NCBI RefSeq assembly: GCF_013376095.1
Contig: NZ_JAAMFN010000035.1
Span: 1 to 44,666 of the forward strand
Origin: Arthrobacter sp. SDTb3-6
GTDB lineage: Bacteria > Actinomycetota > Actinomycetes > Actinomycetales > Micrococcaceae
Direction: 5' to 3'
Length of the DNA: 44,666 bases
The translations under genes and the position numbers were made by a program. Position 1 is the first letter of the stretch, and every line of letters starts with the position of its first letter. Below are positions 7,984-17,179 of this stretch, piece after piece. The notes under the pieces are model-generated. The model did no database searches, had not been told where the DNA came from, and saw only the letters and a list, made by a program, of their open reading frames with translations.

Positions 7984-8802
7984 ATGACTATGTTCAGCAA
8001 AGGCGCCGAACCCGCCGACACGCCTACAGTGGGTGTCGGCCCCCGCGTGGCCGAAAAGGCCGTTGCGGGACCGATCGTTCGTTTGAGCGGAGTGAACAAG
8101 CATTTTGGGTCCCTCCATGTGCTCAAGGAAATCGACCTCGACATCGCCGAGGGGGAAGTCGTTGTCATCATTGGGCCGAGCGGGTCCGGCAAATCAACCC
8201 TTTGCCGGGCGATCAACCGGCTTGAAACCATAGACTCCGGAAGCATCGAACTGGGTGGCTCCCCAGTACCAGTCGAGGGAAATCGGCTGGCCGCCCACCG
8301 AGCCGATGTTGGCATGGTCTTTCAGTCCTTCAACCTCTTCGCCCACAAGACCGTGCTTGAAAACGTCACCCTGGGACCCATCCACGTACGCAAGTGTTCG
8401 CCGGCCAAGGCCCGCGCTCAAGCAATGGAACTCCTTGAACGGGTAGGGGTCGGAGCTCAGGCGACAAAACTGCCGGCGCAGCTTTCAGGCGGTCAGCAAC
8501 AACGTGTGGCCATCGCGCGCTCGTTGGCCATGAACCCGCGCGTTCTGCTCTTTGACGAACCGACCTCAGCGTTGGACCCGGAAATGGTCAATGAAGTGCT
8601 TGATGTCATGTCAGCGCTGGCCCAGGACGGTATGACGATGGTCGTCGTCACCCACGAAATGGGGTTCGCGAAACGCGCCGGAGATCGAGTGGTGTTCATG
8701 GCGGATGGGGCGATCGTGGAGCAGGCTTCGCCAACGGAGTTCTTCGACAACCCGCAAACAGACCGGGCAAGGGATTTCCTGTCAAAGATCCTTGTCCACT
8801 GA
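7984..8802 (+). CDS. Polar amino acid ABC transporter, ATPase
   Basis: About 272 residues. Energises uptake of a polar amino acid or related solute at the inner face of the membrane. Walker A reads GPSGSGKST, the signature [13 protein letters not shown] and Walker [14 protein letters not shown], followed by the VVVTHE switch histidine. This is the GlnQ/GltL/HisP type. A strong AGGAGG at 7975-7980 sits just before ATG 7984 and nine bases before ATG 7990, so the start is one of these. The frame is open back to GTG 7948, but that codon lies in an operator site. It is followed by a lipoprotein and two permeases, forming a complete importer. Confidence 0.93.
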   Translation: MTMFSKGAEPADTPTVGVGPRVAEKAVAGPIVRLSGVNKHFGSLHVLKEIDLDIAEGEVVVIIGPSGSGKSTLCRAINRLETIDSGSIELGGSPVPVEGNRLAAHRADVGMVFQSFNLFAHKTVLENVTLGPIHVRKCSPAKARAQAMELLERVGVGAQATKLPAQLSGGQQQRVAIARSLAMNPRVLLFDEPTSALDPEMVNEVLDVMSALAQDGMTMVVVTHEMGFAKRAGDRVVFMADGAIVEQASPTEFFDNPQTDRARDFLSKILVH

Positions 8803-8886
8803 ATCGGTCGGCTTCTACTACCCACCAGCCACCCGTCGGAGCAGTCCGGCAGTAAACAATGTCCGCAAAAAACAATGGAGTTTCTT

Positions 8887-9762
8887 ATGAAGACACAACG
8901 CCTCACTATTTCAATGATCGTCCTCGGGGCTCTTGCCCTCACCGGGTGTGGAGGCACCACGGCAGCGGCCAACAAGGTCGAAAAGCAAACCTTCGCAGCG
9001 GGTACCACCATGGAGCGGCTTGCCACGGCCGGGACGATCCGGATCGGTACAAAGTTCGACCAGCCCGGTTACGGGCTCAAGGGACTGAGCGGCAAGCCTG
9101 AAGGCTTCGACGTCGAGATCGGCAAGATCATCGCCGGGAAGCTGGGAATCCCAGAGGACAAGATCCAGTGGGTAGAAACACCCTCCAAAGTCAGGGAGGA
9201 ATCAATAATCCAGAACAAGGTCGACATCATCACGGCCACCTATGTCATCACCGATGAACGACGCAAACGAGTCAGTTTCGGCGGCCCGTACTATCTTGCC
9301 GGCAGCGACCTCATGGTCAAGGCTTCCGACAGTGCAATCAGCGGGCCGGAGTCCTTCAAGGACGCCAAACTCAAGGTGTGCGGCGGAATCGGCTCAATCG
9401 ACGGGGACAAAATCAAGCCGTACCTGGCCGATCCGACAAACCAGATGGTCGAATTCGATGTTCTGAGCAAATGTGAGGACGCGCTGCGAACCGGCCAGGT
9501 GGATGCCATGACGGCCGGCAATTCGATCCTTGACGGGATGGCCGCCAGCAGCAAGGGCACCTACAAAGTCATCGGAAAACCCTTCTTTGTTCAGCCCTAC
9601 GGTGTCGGAATGGCCAAGGGTGACATCAAGTTCTGCGAGTTCGTCAACAAGTCGCTCAAGGAGGCCGCGGCCGACGGCAGTTACGAGCGCGCGTGGAAGG
9701 AAACTGCGGGCAAAGGCCTGGAAACCGTTGCCAAGCTCCCTGAGCCCGCGCCCTGCTCCTGA
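8887..9762 (+). CDS. Amino acid ABC transporter binding lipoprotein
   Basis: 291 residues. A short signal peptide ends in the lipobox LALTGC, so C21 should be lipidated and the protein held at the outer face of the membrane. The mature part is a family 3 bacterial extracellular solute-binding domain (GltI/GlnH type). Characteristic runs are GTIRIGTKFDQPGYG, GFDVEIGKIIAGKLGI and the hinge region DIITATYVITDERRKRVSFGGPYY. The ATG at 8887 is preferred over 8875 because GGAG at 8877-8880 is at correct distance only from the former. It belongs with the flanking ATPase and permeases. Ligand is probably an acidic or hydroxylated amino acid, by family and context only. Confidence 0.9.
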   Translation: MKTQRLTISMIVLGALALTGCGGTTAAANKVEKQTFAAGTTMERLATAGTIRIGTKFDQPGYGLKGLSGKPEGFDVEIGKIIAGKLGIPEDKIQWVETPSKVREESIIQNKVDIITATYVITDERRKRVSFGGPYYLAGSDLMVKASDSAISGPESFKDAKLKVCGGIGSIDGDKIKPYLADPTNQMVEFDVLSKCEDALRTGQVDAMTAGNSILDGMAASSKGTYKVIGKPFFVQPYGVGMAKGDIKFCEFVNKSLKEAAADGSYERAWKETAGKGLETVAKLPEPAPCS

Positions 9763-9799
9763 CCCAAAAATCATCCAACCCAGGTGAAAGGGTCCGCCC

Positions 9800-10450
9800 A
9801 TGGACGTCATCGTCGACAATTTTGATCTATTTGCGCAGGGCTGGTTGCGCACCGTCCAGATCTGTTTCTACGCCCTACTCGGCGCGTTGCCCCTTGGCAT
9901 CCTCCTGGCCGCGGCACGCGTGTCGCCCGTTCCCTTCCTGCGCTCCCTCGGCGGGACATGGGTAACCATATTTATGAGCTGCCCCCTCACCGTTGTCCTG
10001 TTCTTCATGGCGTTCGGTCTGCCGGAGATCGGCATCAAGGGATCATATTTCTGGTTCGGCACGATTGGTCTTGCGCTCTATTCGGCGTCTTTTGTCTGCG
10101 AGGCCCTTCGCAGCGGGATCAACGCTGTCCCCGCGGGCCAGGCGGAAGCAGCGAGGTCCATTGGGCTTTCCTTCATGCGGAGCCTGAACCTGGTAATTTT
10201 GCCTCAGGCCCTCCGTTCGTCGTTGCCGCCCATGACAAACGCAATCATCTACCTCATCAAGAACTCAGCCATTGTCGGGGCATTCGGTGTCGGGCAGGAC
10301 CTCTTCGCCGTCGCCGACACGCTAACCGCGGCGCGTGGACTGTCGGCGCTTCCCGTACTGACCGGCGTCATAGCCGGCTACCTATTGCTCGTGCTGCCCA
10401 TTGGGCGCATTCTGTCCCTGATCGAAACCAAGGTGGCGATTCTTCGATGA
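9800..10450 (+). CDS. Amino acid ABC transporter permease 1
   Basis: 216 residues with about five hydrophobic helices, the HisM/GlnP type inner membrane subunit. The EAA loop that docks on the ATPase is at about 101-125 (EALRSGINAVPAGQAEAARSIG). The stop overlaps the next permease start in ATGA (10447-10450), so the two subunits are coupled, as expected for a heterodimeric channel. A GAAAGGG-like ribosome site precedes the start. Nothing unusual in length. Confidence 0.92.
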   Translation: MDVIVDNFDLFAQGWLRTVQICFYALLGALPLGILLAAARVSPVPFLRSLGGTWVTIFMSCPLTVVLFFMAFGLPEIGIKGSYFWFGTIGLALYSASFVCEALRSGINAVPAGQAEAARSIGLSFMRSLNLVILPQALRSSLPPMTNAIIYLIKNSAIVGAFGVGQDLFAVADTLTAARGLSALPVLTGVIAGYLLLVLPIGRILSLIETKVAILR

Positions 10451-11352
10451 GCTCCTCAAGCTTCCTCTATGATGCACTCGGACCCCGTGGCAACCGGCGA
10501 GTGCGCTGGTACAGTGCGGCCTTCGCCGCCGTGGCGCTGGGCGTACTCTACCTAATAGGCCAGAAATTGGCGGTTGAAGGACAACTCAGCGAAGAAAAAT
10601 GGGGTCCGCTGGTCAATCCAAGCAACCCCAATTTCGGGCCACTCTGGACATTCCTCGCCGGTGGACTGGTCAACACACTCATAGTTGCCGCGCTGGCCAT
10701 CGTATGCGCGCTGCTATTCGGAACGGCCATGGCGTTGGCCCGTGTCACTTCAAGGCCGTGGTACCGCTGGTTCGTGGTGTCGGTCATTGAGGTACTCCGG
10801 GGCATCCCCGTGGTGCTGCTTATTTTCTTCGTAGCGCGTGTCCTGCCAGAGGTTGGAATCGGACTCTCGACCATGACTTTCCTGGTCATTGGGCTGACGC
10901 TCTACAACGGCGTGGTCATTGCCGAGATCCTTCGAGGGGGACTTCAGGCACTTCCTCGTGGGCAAAAGGAGGCCGCACAGTCTCTGGGACTGTCCAGTTG
11001 GAATACGCTGCGGCTGGTTCTGTTGCCCCAGGCGTTCCGCATGATGCTGCCGGCTCTGATCGGTCAGCTCATTGTGGTGGTCAAGGAAACGTCACTCGGT
11101 TTCATTATCAGCTATGAAGAACTGCTCCGACGTGGACAAATAGCCATCCAATCCCTGAGCAACCCCTTGCAGCTGTTTTTCATTATCGCCGTCATCTACA
11201 TCATCATTAACCTCGGGTTGACGCTACTGACGCGGAAACTTGAACGCGGCGCAGGAAAAAAGACGGCCAAGACTCCGGGCGGCCGTCAAGGCGCCAAGGC
11301 AAGACGGCGGGTTCCCGACCCGATTCCGGAAGCCCGCGCCCTGCAATTGTGA
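10447..11352 (+). CDS. Amino acid ABC transporter permease 2
   Basis: 301 residues. A transmembrane helix near residues 23-40 is followed by a periplasmic segment and the permease core. The EAA loop reads AEILRGGLQALPRGQKEAAQSLG. The frame extends upstream to 9958 inside permease 1 in another frame, but the ATG overlapping the previous stop is the real start. The last 40 residues are basic and proline-rich (KKTAKTPGGRQGAKARRR), longer than usual and probably cytoplasmic. Last gene of the importer operon, with no clear terminator after it. Confidence 0.92.
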   Translation: MSSSSFLYDALGPRGNRRVRWYSAAFAAVALGVLYLIGQKLAVEGQLSEEKWGPLVNPSNPNFGPLWTFLAGGLVNTLIVAALAIVCALLFGTAMALARVTSRPWYRWFVVSVIEVLRGIPVVLLIFFVARVLPEVGIGLSTMTFLVIGLTLYNGVVIAEILRGGLQALPRGQKEAAQSLGLSSWNTLRLVLLPQAFRMMLPALIGQLIVVVKETSLGFIISYEELLRRGQIAIQSLSNPLQLFFIIAVIYIIINLGLTLLTRKLERGAGKKTAKTPGGRQGAKARRRVPDPIPEARALQL

Positions 11353-11905
11353 ATCGTCGACCCGGCTCTCGGATAATCCATCCCAGGATAAGCCGCGGAA
11401 GTTCGACTGGGAGCAATTTCTGAAAGTGGTCGCATGCCGCCCTCCGAGAGGGAGATATGGGGCCGCGCATGTGTAGCAGCCATGGAGCGCAGAAGTGCTC
11501 AGCACAGGTCAATGTCGTCGGACTTTCCGGGGCCAGCAAGGGAGGCCCGGCGCGGGGTGCGCCCCTGGCACAGGTCCAGCTTCGTTTGCCGCAGGGCGCG
11601 GAGCAGCCTCAACCACAGGAGTTTGTTCCTTTGATAGCCACCAAGGTCTTTCGCGGTACGCTGGGCCGAGCGATCCAGGAGATGGCACGCTTGACCCCGG
11701 TGGGCTCATGGGGACCATGGTGGTGTCAATGACGTGGCCGAGAGGATGGCGTGGGTGTTGGTTTGTTTGTGGGTGTTCACGTTGACGATGTTCGTGTATT
11801 CGTCGCGGACGATGCTCATGGCGACGGGTTCCTTCCCAAGACGGGACTTAAGGTGGCCAGCTTGTTGACGGCTTGCCGCTACCCATTAGAGATACACGGG
11901 GCCGG
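11353..11905. other. Gap with no recognisable gene
   Basis: I see no intact gene, no RNA gene and no clear terminator. Frames on both strands are short and lack family signatures. Composition is less regular than in the flanking operons, so it may hold decayed coding DNA. It marks the left boundary between the catabolic block and the duplicated DUF4192 cassette. I looked for an attachment site or insertion sequence end and found none. Confidence 0.5.
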
Positions 11906-12964
11906 CTACCCCATGCCCATTCCACCGATTTCCGGCCCACGGGTGTGCGGCGGCTGGTAGGCGGTTTGCCGGCTGGTGGCCCAGTCGGAGAGGATGCCGT
12001 CGCGGACGAGGTGGTCGGTGAGTTGGGCCAGACGGTAATCCGGATCTGCTTCGAGGGCACGTTGGAAGCATTGGTGGGCTTTGCTTCCGTGGCCTTCCCA
12101 CCATTGGATGACGCCGAGGCTGGTCAGTACGGGAGCTGCGTCGGTGCCATCGGTGCGCATGTAGAGCTGCAGTAGGACCTCTGATGCGCGGTCGACGCGC
12201 TTCCAATGGGGGCTTTGCTTGGTTTGGCCCAGAAGCAGATCCCGCATGCTGTCGTCGATGCCGGGGATATCGGCGAGGAGACGGTCCCGGACGCTAATGA
12301 ATTTGAGGTTGGCGATGAGCTCCGCGGCCTCGTCGTCGGTAGGCTCGCTGCCGCCGTCGAGCATTTTGTTCCAGAGAGTCCTCGCCCTTTCAGTGGCAGC
12401 CTGCGGGGTCATCGCCTCGATTCGAAAGCAGTGCCGCATCACTTCGGTGCTGAGGGCCGGGCGGGCCATGACCGGGATGTGGAATCCGGGGGAAGTTTGA
12501 ATGCTGGATCCGCGGAAGACGAGCTCGGCGTTGAGTTCGCTGGACAGGATCCGGTCCAGCGAATGGCTGGGCGTTGAGTCGTCGCCCATGCGCAGGTAGT
12601 TGGTGAAGGTCGTTTCTCCAACGACCCAGCCATCCCGGACGAAGACGTCCTGTTCGCCGAGCTTCTCGGTCAACTCCGCCATCACGTCCTCGTGCGGACG
12701 AATTTCCCCAGGGTTCAAGGAGGCGTGGGTAAAGATGCCGAAAACGACGGCGGTTGCCTCCCTGTCAGTGGCGACGTAGCGCAGGATCTGCTCGACGAAG
12801 TGATTGGTGTCAGCGCCTGGCGCCGGAAGGTCCACCCTGAGGGTGGAGCCGATGCAGCGACCGTCCAAGGTAACGCAGACCAGGCTTTCCTGTGGCCAGA
12901 AGCCCAGGCTGTGGCCCATCATGGCGATGAAGTCGTCAGGGGTTTTGATGCTGAGCTTTTCCAT
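11906..12964 (-). CDS. DUF4192 domain protein (cassette A)
   Basis: 352 residues from the ATG at 12964, chosen because GGAGG lies four to five bases upstream. The first ~200 residues fit DUF4192, an actinobacterial domain without a proven function (start reads MEKLSIKTPDDFIAMMGHSLGF, with QESLVC and FVRDGWVVGETTF). The C-terminal part contains a short TPR-like stretch (VIQWWEGHGSKAHQCFQRALEADPDYRLAQL). It is the last gene of a four-gene minus-strand cassette and is about 100 bases after the membrane protein gene. A close copy is at 23021-24079; the two match along the whole length including the PPHTRGPEIGGMGM tail. Role unknown. Confidence 0.88.
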   Translation of the reverse strand: MEKLSIKTPDDFIAMMGHSLGFWPQESLVCVTLDGRCIGSTLRVDLPAPGADTNHFVEQILRYVATDREATAVVFGIFTHASLNPGEIRPHEDVMAELTEKLGEQDVFVRDGWVVGETTFTNYLRMGDDSTPSHSLDRILSSELNAELVFRGSSIQTSPGFHIPVMARPALSTEVMRHCFRIEAMTPQAATERARTLWNKMLDGGSEPTDDEAAELIANLKFISVRDRLLADIPGIDDSMRDLLLGQTKQSPHWKRVDRASEVLLQLYMRTDGTDAAPVLTSLGVIQWWEGHGSKAHQCFQRALEADPDYRLAQLTDHLVRDGILSDWATSRQTAYQPPHTRGPEIGGMGMG

Positions 12965-13063
12965 GATGCCTCCACATGGCGGTGCAGCTGGCTGATGCCA
13001 ACTACACACATTCATGGTTGGGAGGCGCGCTAACTACATGACCGGGCTCTGGCGGGTGTCGTT

Positions 13064-14032
13064 TCAGTGCCCTTGGAGGAGCTGTTCGGCTTGGTTGACG
13101 AGGACTCGGTCGCGGGGGAGTAGCGTCAAGCCGCGCAGTTGGGCGTCCCGGACCTCGACCACGCGGCGCTGAAGATGGCCTGTGACCCGGCGTGCAACGG
13201 GGTCAAGGAGGGGTGTCCAGCGGTTGCGGAGCAGATATTTTCGCTGGGTGCTGCTGCGCCGCCAGACAGGAGTCATTAGCACCATCAGCCACCGTGAGCG
13301 GATATTGCGCCGCAGGAGTCCCAACGATTCGCGGAAACGCGGCAGCACGAGGCCGATGCTAACGAGGATTACGGCCAGGGTTTCAAGAATGGCAAAGGAC
13401 CAGTTCAGCACGCCAAGCCAGGGGTTTCCGTAGGCCGGGGAGGCCTCGAGCATTCCGAGCAGGAGCCGGTTTCCCAACGCCAGCGCCATGAAGATGCACC
13501 CTGCAGCAAAACAACCAAAGCCCGATTTGAACGTCCTGCTTCTCATCCTGGGAAGGAACCGAAAGCATGTCAGGGCGGCGTCGGCGCAGACCCAGATGAT
13601 GAACGCCGAGCCCATCCAAAGAAAGACCTGCATGCCTGGTTGGCTGCCGTAAGCCAAGGGCAGGTTCTGGTTGGTCACATCCACACGGCTACTGAAGAAG
13701 CCGGCGACGACGCACGTGCCAGCCAGAGCGAGGGCCAGGCGTCCACGCACGAGGTGGTGCCGCCGTCGTACTTGGCCACTGATGGCGGCCAGCACCGTGG
13801 CGGTGTGGAATTGCCAGAAACTGACCATGATGGCTATGACCAGGGCCAGTCCGACGTGGTTGCGGCCGCCGAGGATGGGATCGGCCGCGTTGTAGACGGC
13901 AGGGATAAACAGTGTGCAGGCCAAGGCGGCGAAGAACGTGGCGCGCAGGACGGGGGCGCGCTCCCTGTCCAAGGCCGTGCGGATCCGGACGAGCGTCAGC
14001 AGCCACAGCATGGCCGCCGGCACGTATTCCAT
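13064..14032 (-). CDS. MAB_1171c-like membrane protein (cassette A)
   Basis: 322 residues with six to seven hydrophobic helices in the first ~220 residues, then a soluble basic C-terminal part. That part includes HLQRRVVEVRDAQLRGL, a run like the LYRRVxEIRDGxLALRPY region of MAB_1171c family putative transporters. The function of that family is not established. The start ATG overlaps the TAA of the ImmA/IrrE-like gene by one base, so the peptidase and membrane protein are coupled. The paralogue at 24173-25141 has exactly the same length. Confidence 0.75.
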   Translation of the reverse strand: MEYVPAAMLWLLTLVRIRTALDRERAPVLRATFFAALACTLFIPAVYNAADPILGGRNHVGLALVIAIMVSFWQFHTATVLAAISGQVRRRHHLVRGRLALALAGTCVVAGFFSSRVDVTNQNLPLAYGSQPGMQVFLWMGSAFIIWVCADAALTCFRFLPRMRSRTFKSGFGCFAAGCIFMALALGNRLLLGMLEASPAYGNPWLGVLNWSFAILETLAVILVSIGLVLPRFRESLGLLRRNIRSRWLMVLMTPVWRRSSTQRKYLLRNRWTPLLDPVARRVTGHLQRRVVEVRDAQLRGLTLLPRDRVLVNQAEQLLQGH

Positions 14033-14505
14033 TATCCGAAGACCTTGCTGAAGCCTGCAGGGTCTGCCGGAAGATCCTGAGAGCGGGAGACACGTTCCAT
14101 CAGGAGGCCGGCCAAGAGCTCGGTTGCTGCCTCGTCCTCATCCTCGAAGCTGGTGCGGCCCAGTACCTGTATTGGTCCTCCCGGGAATCCGGGGAGGTCC
14201 ACCATCAGCTGTGAGGTCGGGGTGCACCGGTGTCCAAGGATCAGATGGGCGAACTCGTGCAGGATGACGTACTGCCGATGCCACGACGAGTTGAGTGGGG
14301 CATGCAAGACATAATCAACTCCATCGTGGAGGAACCAAAACCCGCAAATATCGTTCCCACGCAGGGTACTGAGTTCCCCGATGACGATGGGGCGGCCGTT
14401 CTTGGCCTCGATCCAGGACTGGATGGAGCTGAGGCCAGGGTGATCGCCAAGCTCAAGCTGAGAGAGGGCACGTTGCACGATGTTGCGGGTCTTTCGCTTA
14501 GTCAT
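14032..14505 (-). CDS. ImmA/IrrE-type zinc metallopeptidase (cassette A)
   Basis: 157 residues. The gluzincin motif HEFAH at 83-87, followed by LILGH, is that of ImmA/IrrE (peptidase M78-like) proteins. In phages and conjugative elements these cleave repressors; in actinobacteria they often sit beside MAB_1171c-type membrane proteins. An acidic run EDEDEAATELLAGLL later supplies the probable third zinc ligand. The ATG at 14505 is preferred to 14544. No partner helix-turn-helix repressor gene is seen next to it, which is unusual for ImmA-type systems. Of the four cassette proteins this one differs most from its partner (25141-25617). Confidence 0.82.
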   Translation of the reverse strand: MTKRKTRNIVQRALSQLELGDHPGLSSIQSWIEAKNGRPIVIGELSTLRGNDICGFWFLHDGVDYVLHAPLNSSWHRQYVILHEFAHLILGHRCTPTSQLMVDLPGFPGGPIQVLGRTSFEDEDEAATELLAGLLMERVSRSQDLPADPAGFSKVFG

Positions 14506-14687
14506 GGCCGGGCCTTGGGGAAACGGCCGCCCTGATGGGCGCACAGGGCAATCGCTGTGCTTGTGTGCCCCACGGGTTGGTGCTGGCGGACGGACATGGA
14601 CGGACCGATCGATGTGCTTCGGCGGCTGTGACGATTCACCGCGTACTTCATGCTAGATCCGTCCGAGGCGGCTGGCCAGACGTGAGT

Positions 14688-15188
14688 TTAGTTCTTGTCC
14701 GTTTGGCTTACTAGGTACTCCCTGAGCCCGGCTTCACCGCGGCGCATCAGCGCTGCGTGGGCGTACGTGAATGCGGGCCGTGCGACAGGACTAAGGAAGG
14801 CCATCCAGCGGCTGGTGGGGCGCACCCGCCATTCGATGTCCATTTGGGTTTTGTTGTTCACTGTTGACAGGTGGACGCGGCCTTCACCGACCAAGTCGCC
14901 GCCGGCGTCGAACGTGACTTCATTCAGGGTTTCAGCGTGGGTTGGGTGATATGTCACCGAGAGCGTGTAGCCCAACGACGCCTTGAAGTTCAGGGTGGCT
15001 GTTGATGCCAGGAGGAGCTCGTTATTGGTGGTGCCAGCATCGGTTTCCCGCTCAAGCGGCTTTCCCTGCGTGCAGCCGGGCCACCAATTCTGCCAAGCCA
15101 TGTTGGGATCCGCGATGGCGTCCCAAACTTCCTGTTGGGTGTTCGGGAACGTCCAGGACGACGAGAGGTCGTAGAGTCGGGTGGCCAT
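14688..15188 (-). CDS. SRPBCC-family protein (cassette A)
   Basis: 166 residues. It looks like a START/SRPBCC (Bet v1-like) fold: an N-terminal strand SSSWTFPNTQQEVWDAIADPNMAWQNWW, the typical 'polyketide cyclase/dehydrase' opening, and a long C-terminal helix (PAFTYAHAALMRRGEAGLREYL). Such proteins bind hydrophobic ligands; no catalytic role can be assigned. No Shine-Dalgarno is seen. Instead TGCAACAAT-TCCCC directly before the ATG is conserved in copy B, consistent with a leaderless start. It is first in the cassette, with a 180-base gap to the peptidase gene. Confidence 0.8.
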   Translation of the reverse strand: MATRLYDLSSSWTFPNTQQEVWDAIADPNMAWQNWWPGCTQGKPLERETDAGTTNNELLLASTATLNFKASLGYTLSVTYHPTHAETLNEVTFDAGGDLVGEGRVHLSTVNNKTQMDIEWRVRPTSRWMAFLSPVARPAFTYAHAALMRRGEAGLREYLVSQTDKN

Positions 15189-15656
15189 GGGGATATTGTT
15201 GCACGGGTAAACGGAGGAGCGCTCCGCATCTTGTTATGAGGGCACCATTTTGGCGGTCCAAGCAGGGAACTTCCAAAAACCGATACCAATGTAAGCCCAA
15301 GCGGTGTAAGTCCCTGCCCACACCTGAAAATTACAAAGTCGACGAAGCCGCCCGTAGACTGTGCTACTCCGACTACGGCCACGAAATTGAGCCCGAGGTC
15401 TGGGCCAATTAACCCGCCGACTCAGGGAATTAGGAATACTGCCATAGGCGTGCCGCTACACGCTGGTAGCGGCGGTCATGAATACCCAAGTAACAAACAC
15501 CCAAACCGAGGAATTGGCCTCACACCACGCGGGTGGACCCCGGCCGCGGACACCAGCCGCCACACCCTTGCATGACCGATAGCCAAGCACGGATTCCTGC
15601 TGCGCTCGCAGTCGTGAAACTCGGCGTGCAGCCACGCTCGGTGGCTTGGCTAGGTG
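15189..15656. other. Gap at left edge of defence island
   Basis: No gene is supported. A 58-codon frame from ATG 15236 to 15412 (ending in YSDYGHEIEPEVWAN) has no recognisable family and no good ribosome site, so I do not call it. A perfect inverted repeat sits at 15452-15473. Composition is less GC-rich than the flanking cassette, compatible with the start of acquired DNA. Confidence 0.5.
15452..15473. repeat. Perfect 8-bp inverted repeat
   Basis: GCCGCTAC (15452-15459), a six-base loop ACGCTG, then GTAGCGGC (15466-15473). It could fold as a stable hairpin. There is no T-run on either side, so it is not a standard intrinsic terminator. It lies between cassette A and the AlbA_2 gene (whose stop is about 180 bases away) and could be a factor-independent boundary or a recombination site. 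Confidence 0.6.
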
Positions 15657-16976
15657 CTAGGTGGTGGTTGGTAGTGATAGATAGTGCAGTGATTCGGCTC
15701 CGAACTGTTCGATGATTTCAAGGGCCATTGATCGGGCAATGGCGAGGAGGTCTTCTTCGGTATCGCTTGGGAGGATTTCGCTTTCCACTGGGTGGAGTCT
15801 TGGAATTGTTCGGCCGCTGTAGTCTTGGCCGACTTGAGATGGGTCGAGAAGAACTCCGCCGGATCGTCTTGGCCCAACAAGAATGAAGGGCTGAGTGCCA
15901 CTTCGGGTGGCTTCGATGCGGAGGCCGAAGGCTCCAGCATTCTGGCCCTTCTGCATGGCTTCGTAGGCAAGGGAAACGATGTCGGCCGCGAAGGATTCTA
16001 CGGTCCACTCAAGAATTTCCTGATATTCACCTTTTGGTAGGATTTCTTTAGGTCTACCGAATCTGAACGTCTCGTGGCCTTGATCTGATTTAAGGGCCAC
16101 GCCTACGGAACCATCGTGATGTATTTCGACATGAGCTTCTTCGCTTCGATTATCGGGCCCTTCAATGAAGGCTGTTTCAGCGATCAAGCGACGCCGGCCA
16201 ACTTTCAGCCGCTCCGGACTGTGACGGATTCTCGAAAGGGGCCGGTCCAAGTCGCCGTCTTTCTGAGTCATTTCAACTGAGCGCCTGCGGCTAGCTTTCA
16301 ACATCTCATAGACCTCTTGGCGGTTCACGTCACTGTGCTTGCTGGTTGGTGCCAGCGGGGTGGCTACACCGAGTAGCCATGTCTGATCCGGAAGATCAAG
16401 CCGATCCTTCAAGTCCTCGACCATGGTCTCCAGCAAGTCATTGCGCGATGACCGAAGACTGAAGCGCTCCGCGTAGGCCCGCTCAATTGATCGCTCATCA
16501 AGCCAAATCGTTGTTGGACCGTTTCGAACAGGGGCTCCGTACAGGTGCTTCTGCCCAACCAAGTGCGGCGCATTGGGGCTACCCGGTACGATGGCAACCA
16601 CAACCCCGACTTCTGATTCCTCCGAACTAGACAGCGGGTACAGCTTCAAACCTGGAACCATGGGTTGGGCAGCTGCGGCAGCTGACAAGATCATAAGACG
16701 ATCAGCTTCAATGACGCTCACAGGACTGATTGATTCCGCCCGTCCGGCGGAGTCCTCCGCGACACCGTAAACAATTACTCCCCCGCCGGAATTAGCCATG
16801 GCGGCGATGTCCTTGGTTGTTTCATGGACCTTGCCCCGCTGTGGCAGGTCACGCTTCCAATCCAGGCCCGCATCTTCACCAACTTCGGCAGTAACAGCCT
16901 GCACAATGTGCTCATAAGTCAGCACTCCCTTGGGTAGATTCAAGGCAGCATGAAGTGAGGTCCAGGGATTCGTCAT
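15657..16976 (-). CDS. AlbA_2 (Schlafen-type) DNA-binding domain protein
   Basis: 439 residues. The N-terminal ~200 residues fit the AlbA_2 / Schlafen-like domain: acidic LDWKRDLPQ, then TKDIAAMANSGGGVIVYGVAE and later PHLVGQKHLYGAPVRNGPTTIWL. AlbA_2 domains bind or cleave nucleic acids in some family members and occur often in prokaryotic defence loci. The C-terminal half has no family that I recognise; it is rich in beta-like stretches (EEAHVEIHHDGSVGVALKSD). It is divergent from the 17180 gene, sharing a ~200-base promoter region. A role in antiphage defence is inference from neighbourhood. Confidence 0.7.
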   Translation of the reverse strand: MTNPWTSLHAALNLPKGVLTYEHIVQAVTAEVGEDAGLDWKRDLPQRGKVHETTKDIAAMANSGGGVIVYGVAEDSAGRAESISPVSVIEADRLMILSAAAAAQPMVPGLKLYPLSSSEESEVGVVVAIVPGSPNAPHLVGQKHLYGAPVRNGPTTIWLDERSIERAYAERFSLRSSRNDLLETMVEDLKDRLDLPDQTWLLGVATPLAPTSKHSDVNRQEVYEMLKASRRRSVEMTQKDGDLDRPLSRIRHSPERLKVGRRRLIAETAFIEGPDNRSEEAHVEIHHDGSVGVALKSDQGHETFRFGRPKEILPKGEYQEILEWTVESFAADIVSLAYEAMQKGQNAGAFGLRIEATRSGTQPFILVGPRRSGGVLLDPSQVGQDYSGRTIPRLHPVESEILPSDTEEDLLAIARSMALEIIEQFGAESLHYLSLPTTT

Positions 16977-17179
16977 AGGACTACGCTATCCCGATGATCG
17001 CAGCTGCCACGCGCCGAGCTGTGCCGAGAAATTCTTACACAAGTCGTCCCCGTTCGCTCTTGTGCTGACAGAAACGCAATGCCCTTGGCATAAGCTGTTT
17101 GTGGTGCAGTGGGCTGCATCAGGTGGAAGTGTTTCTATCCAGATTTGGGACTTTCCCATTCGTGCCAGAGGAGACTGCA

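Noticed and set aside
9958-10446. N-terminal extension of permease 2
   Set aside because: This part overlaps permease 1 in another frame and is not hydrophobic; the ATG in the ATGA overlap gives a normal protein.
11353-11905. Transposase remnant or attachment site at island edge
   Set aside because: No transposase motif, terminal inverted repeat or tRNA fragment could be read; the composition alone is not enough.
15236-15412. 58-codon ORF in the gap after cassette A
   Set aside because: No ribosome site, no recognisable family and no conserved partner after cassette B.
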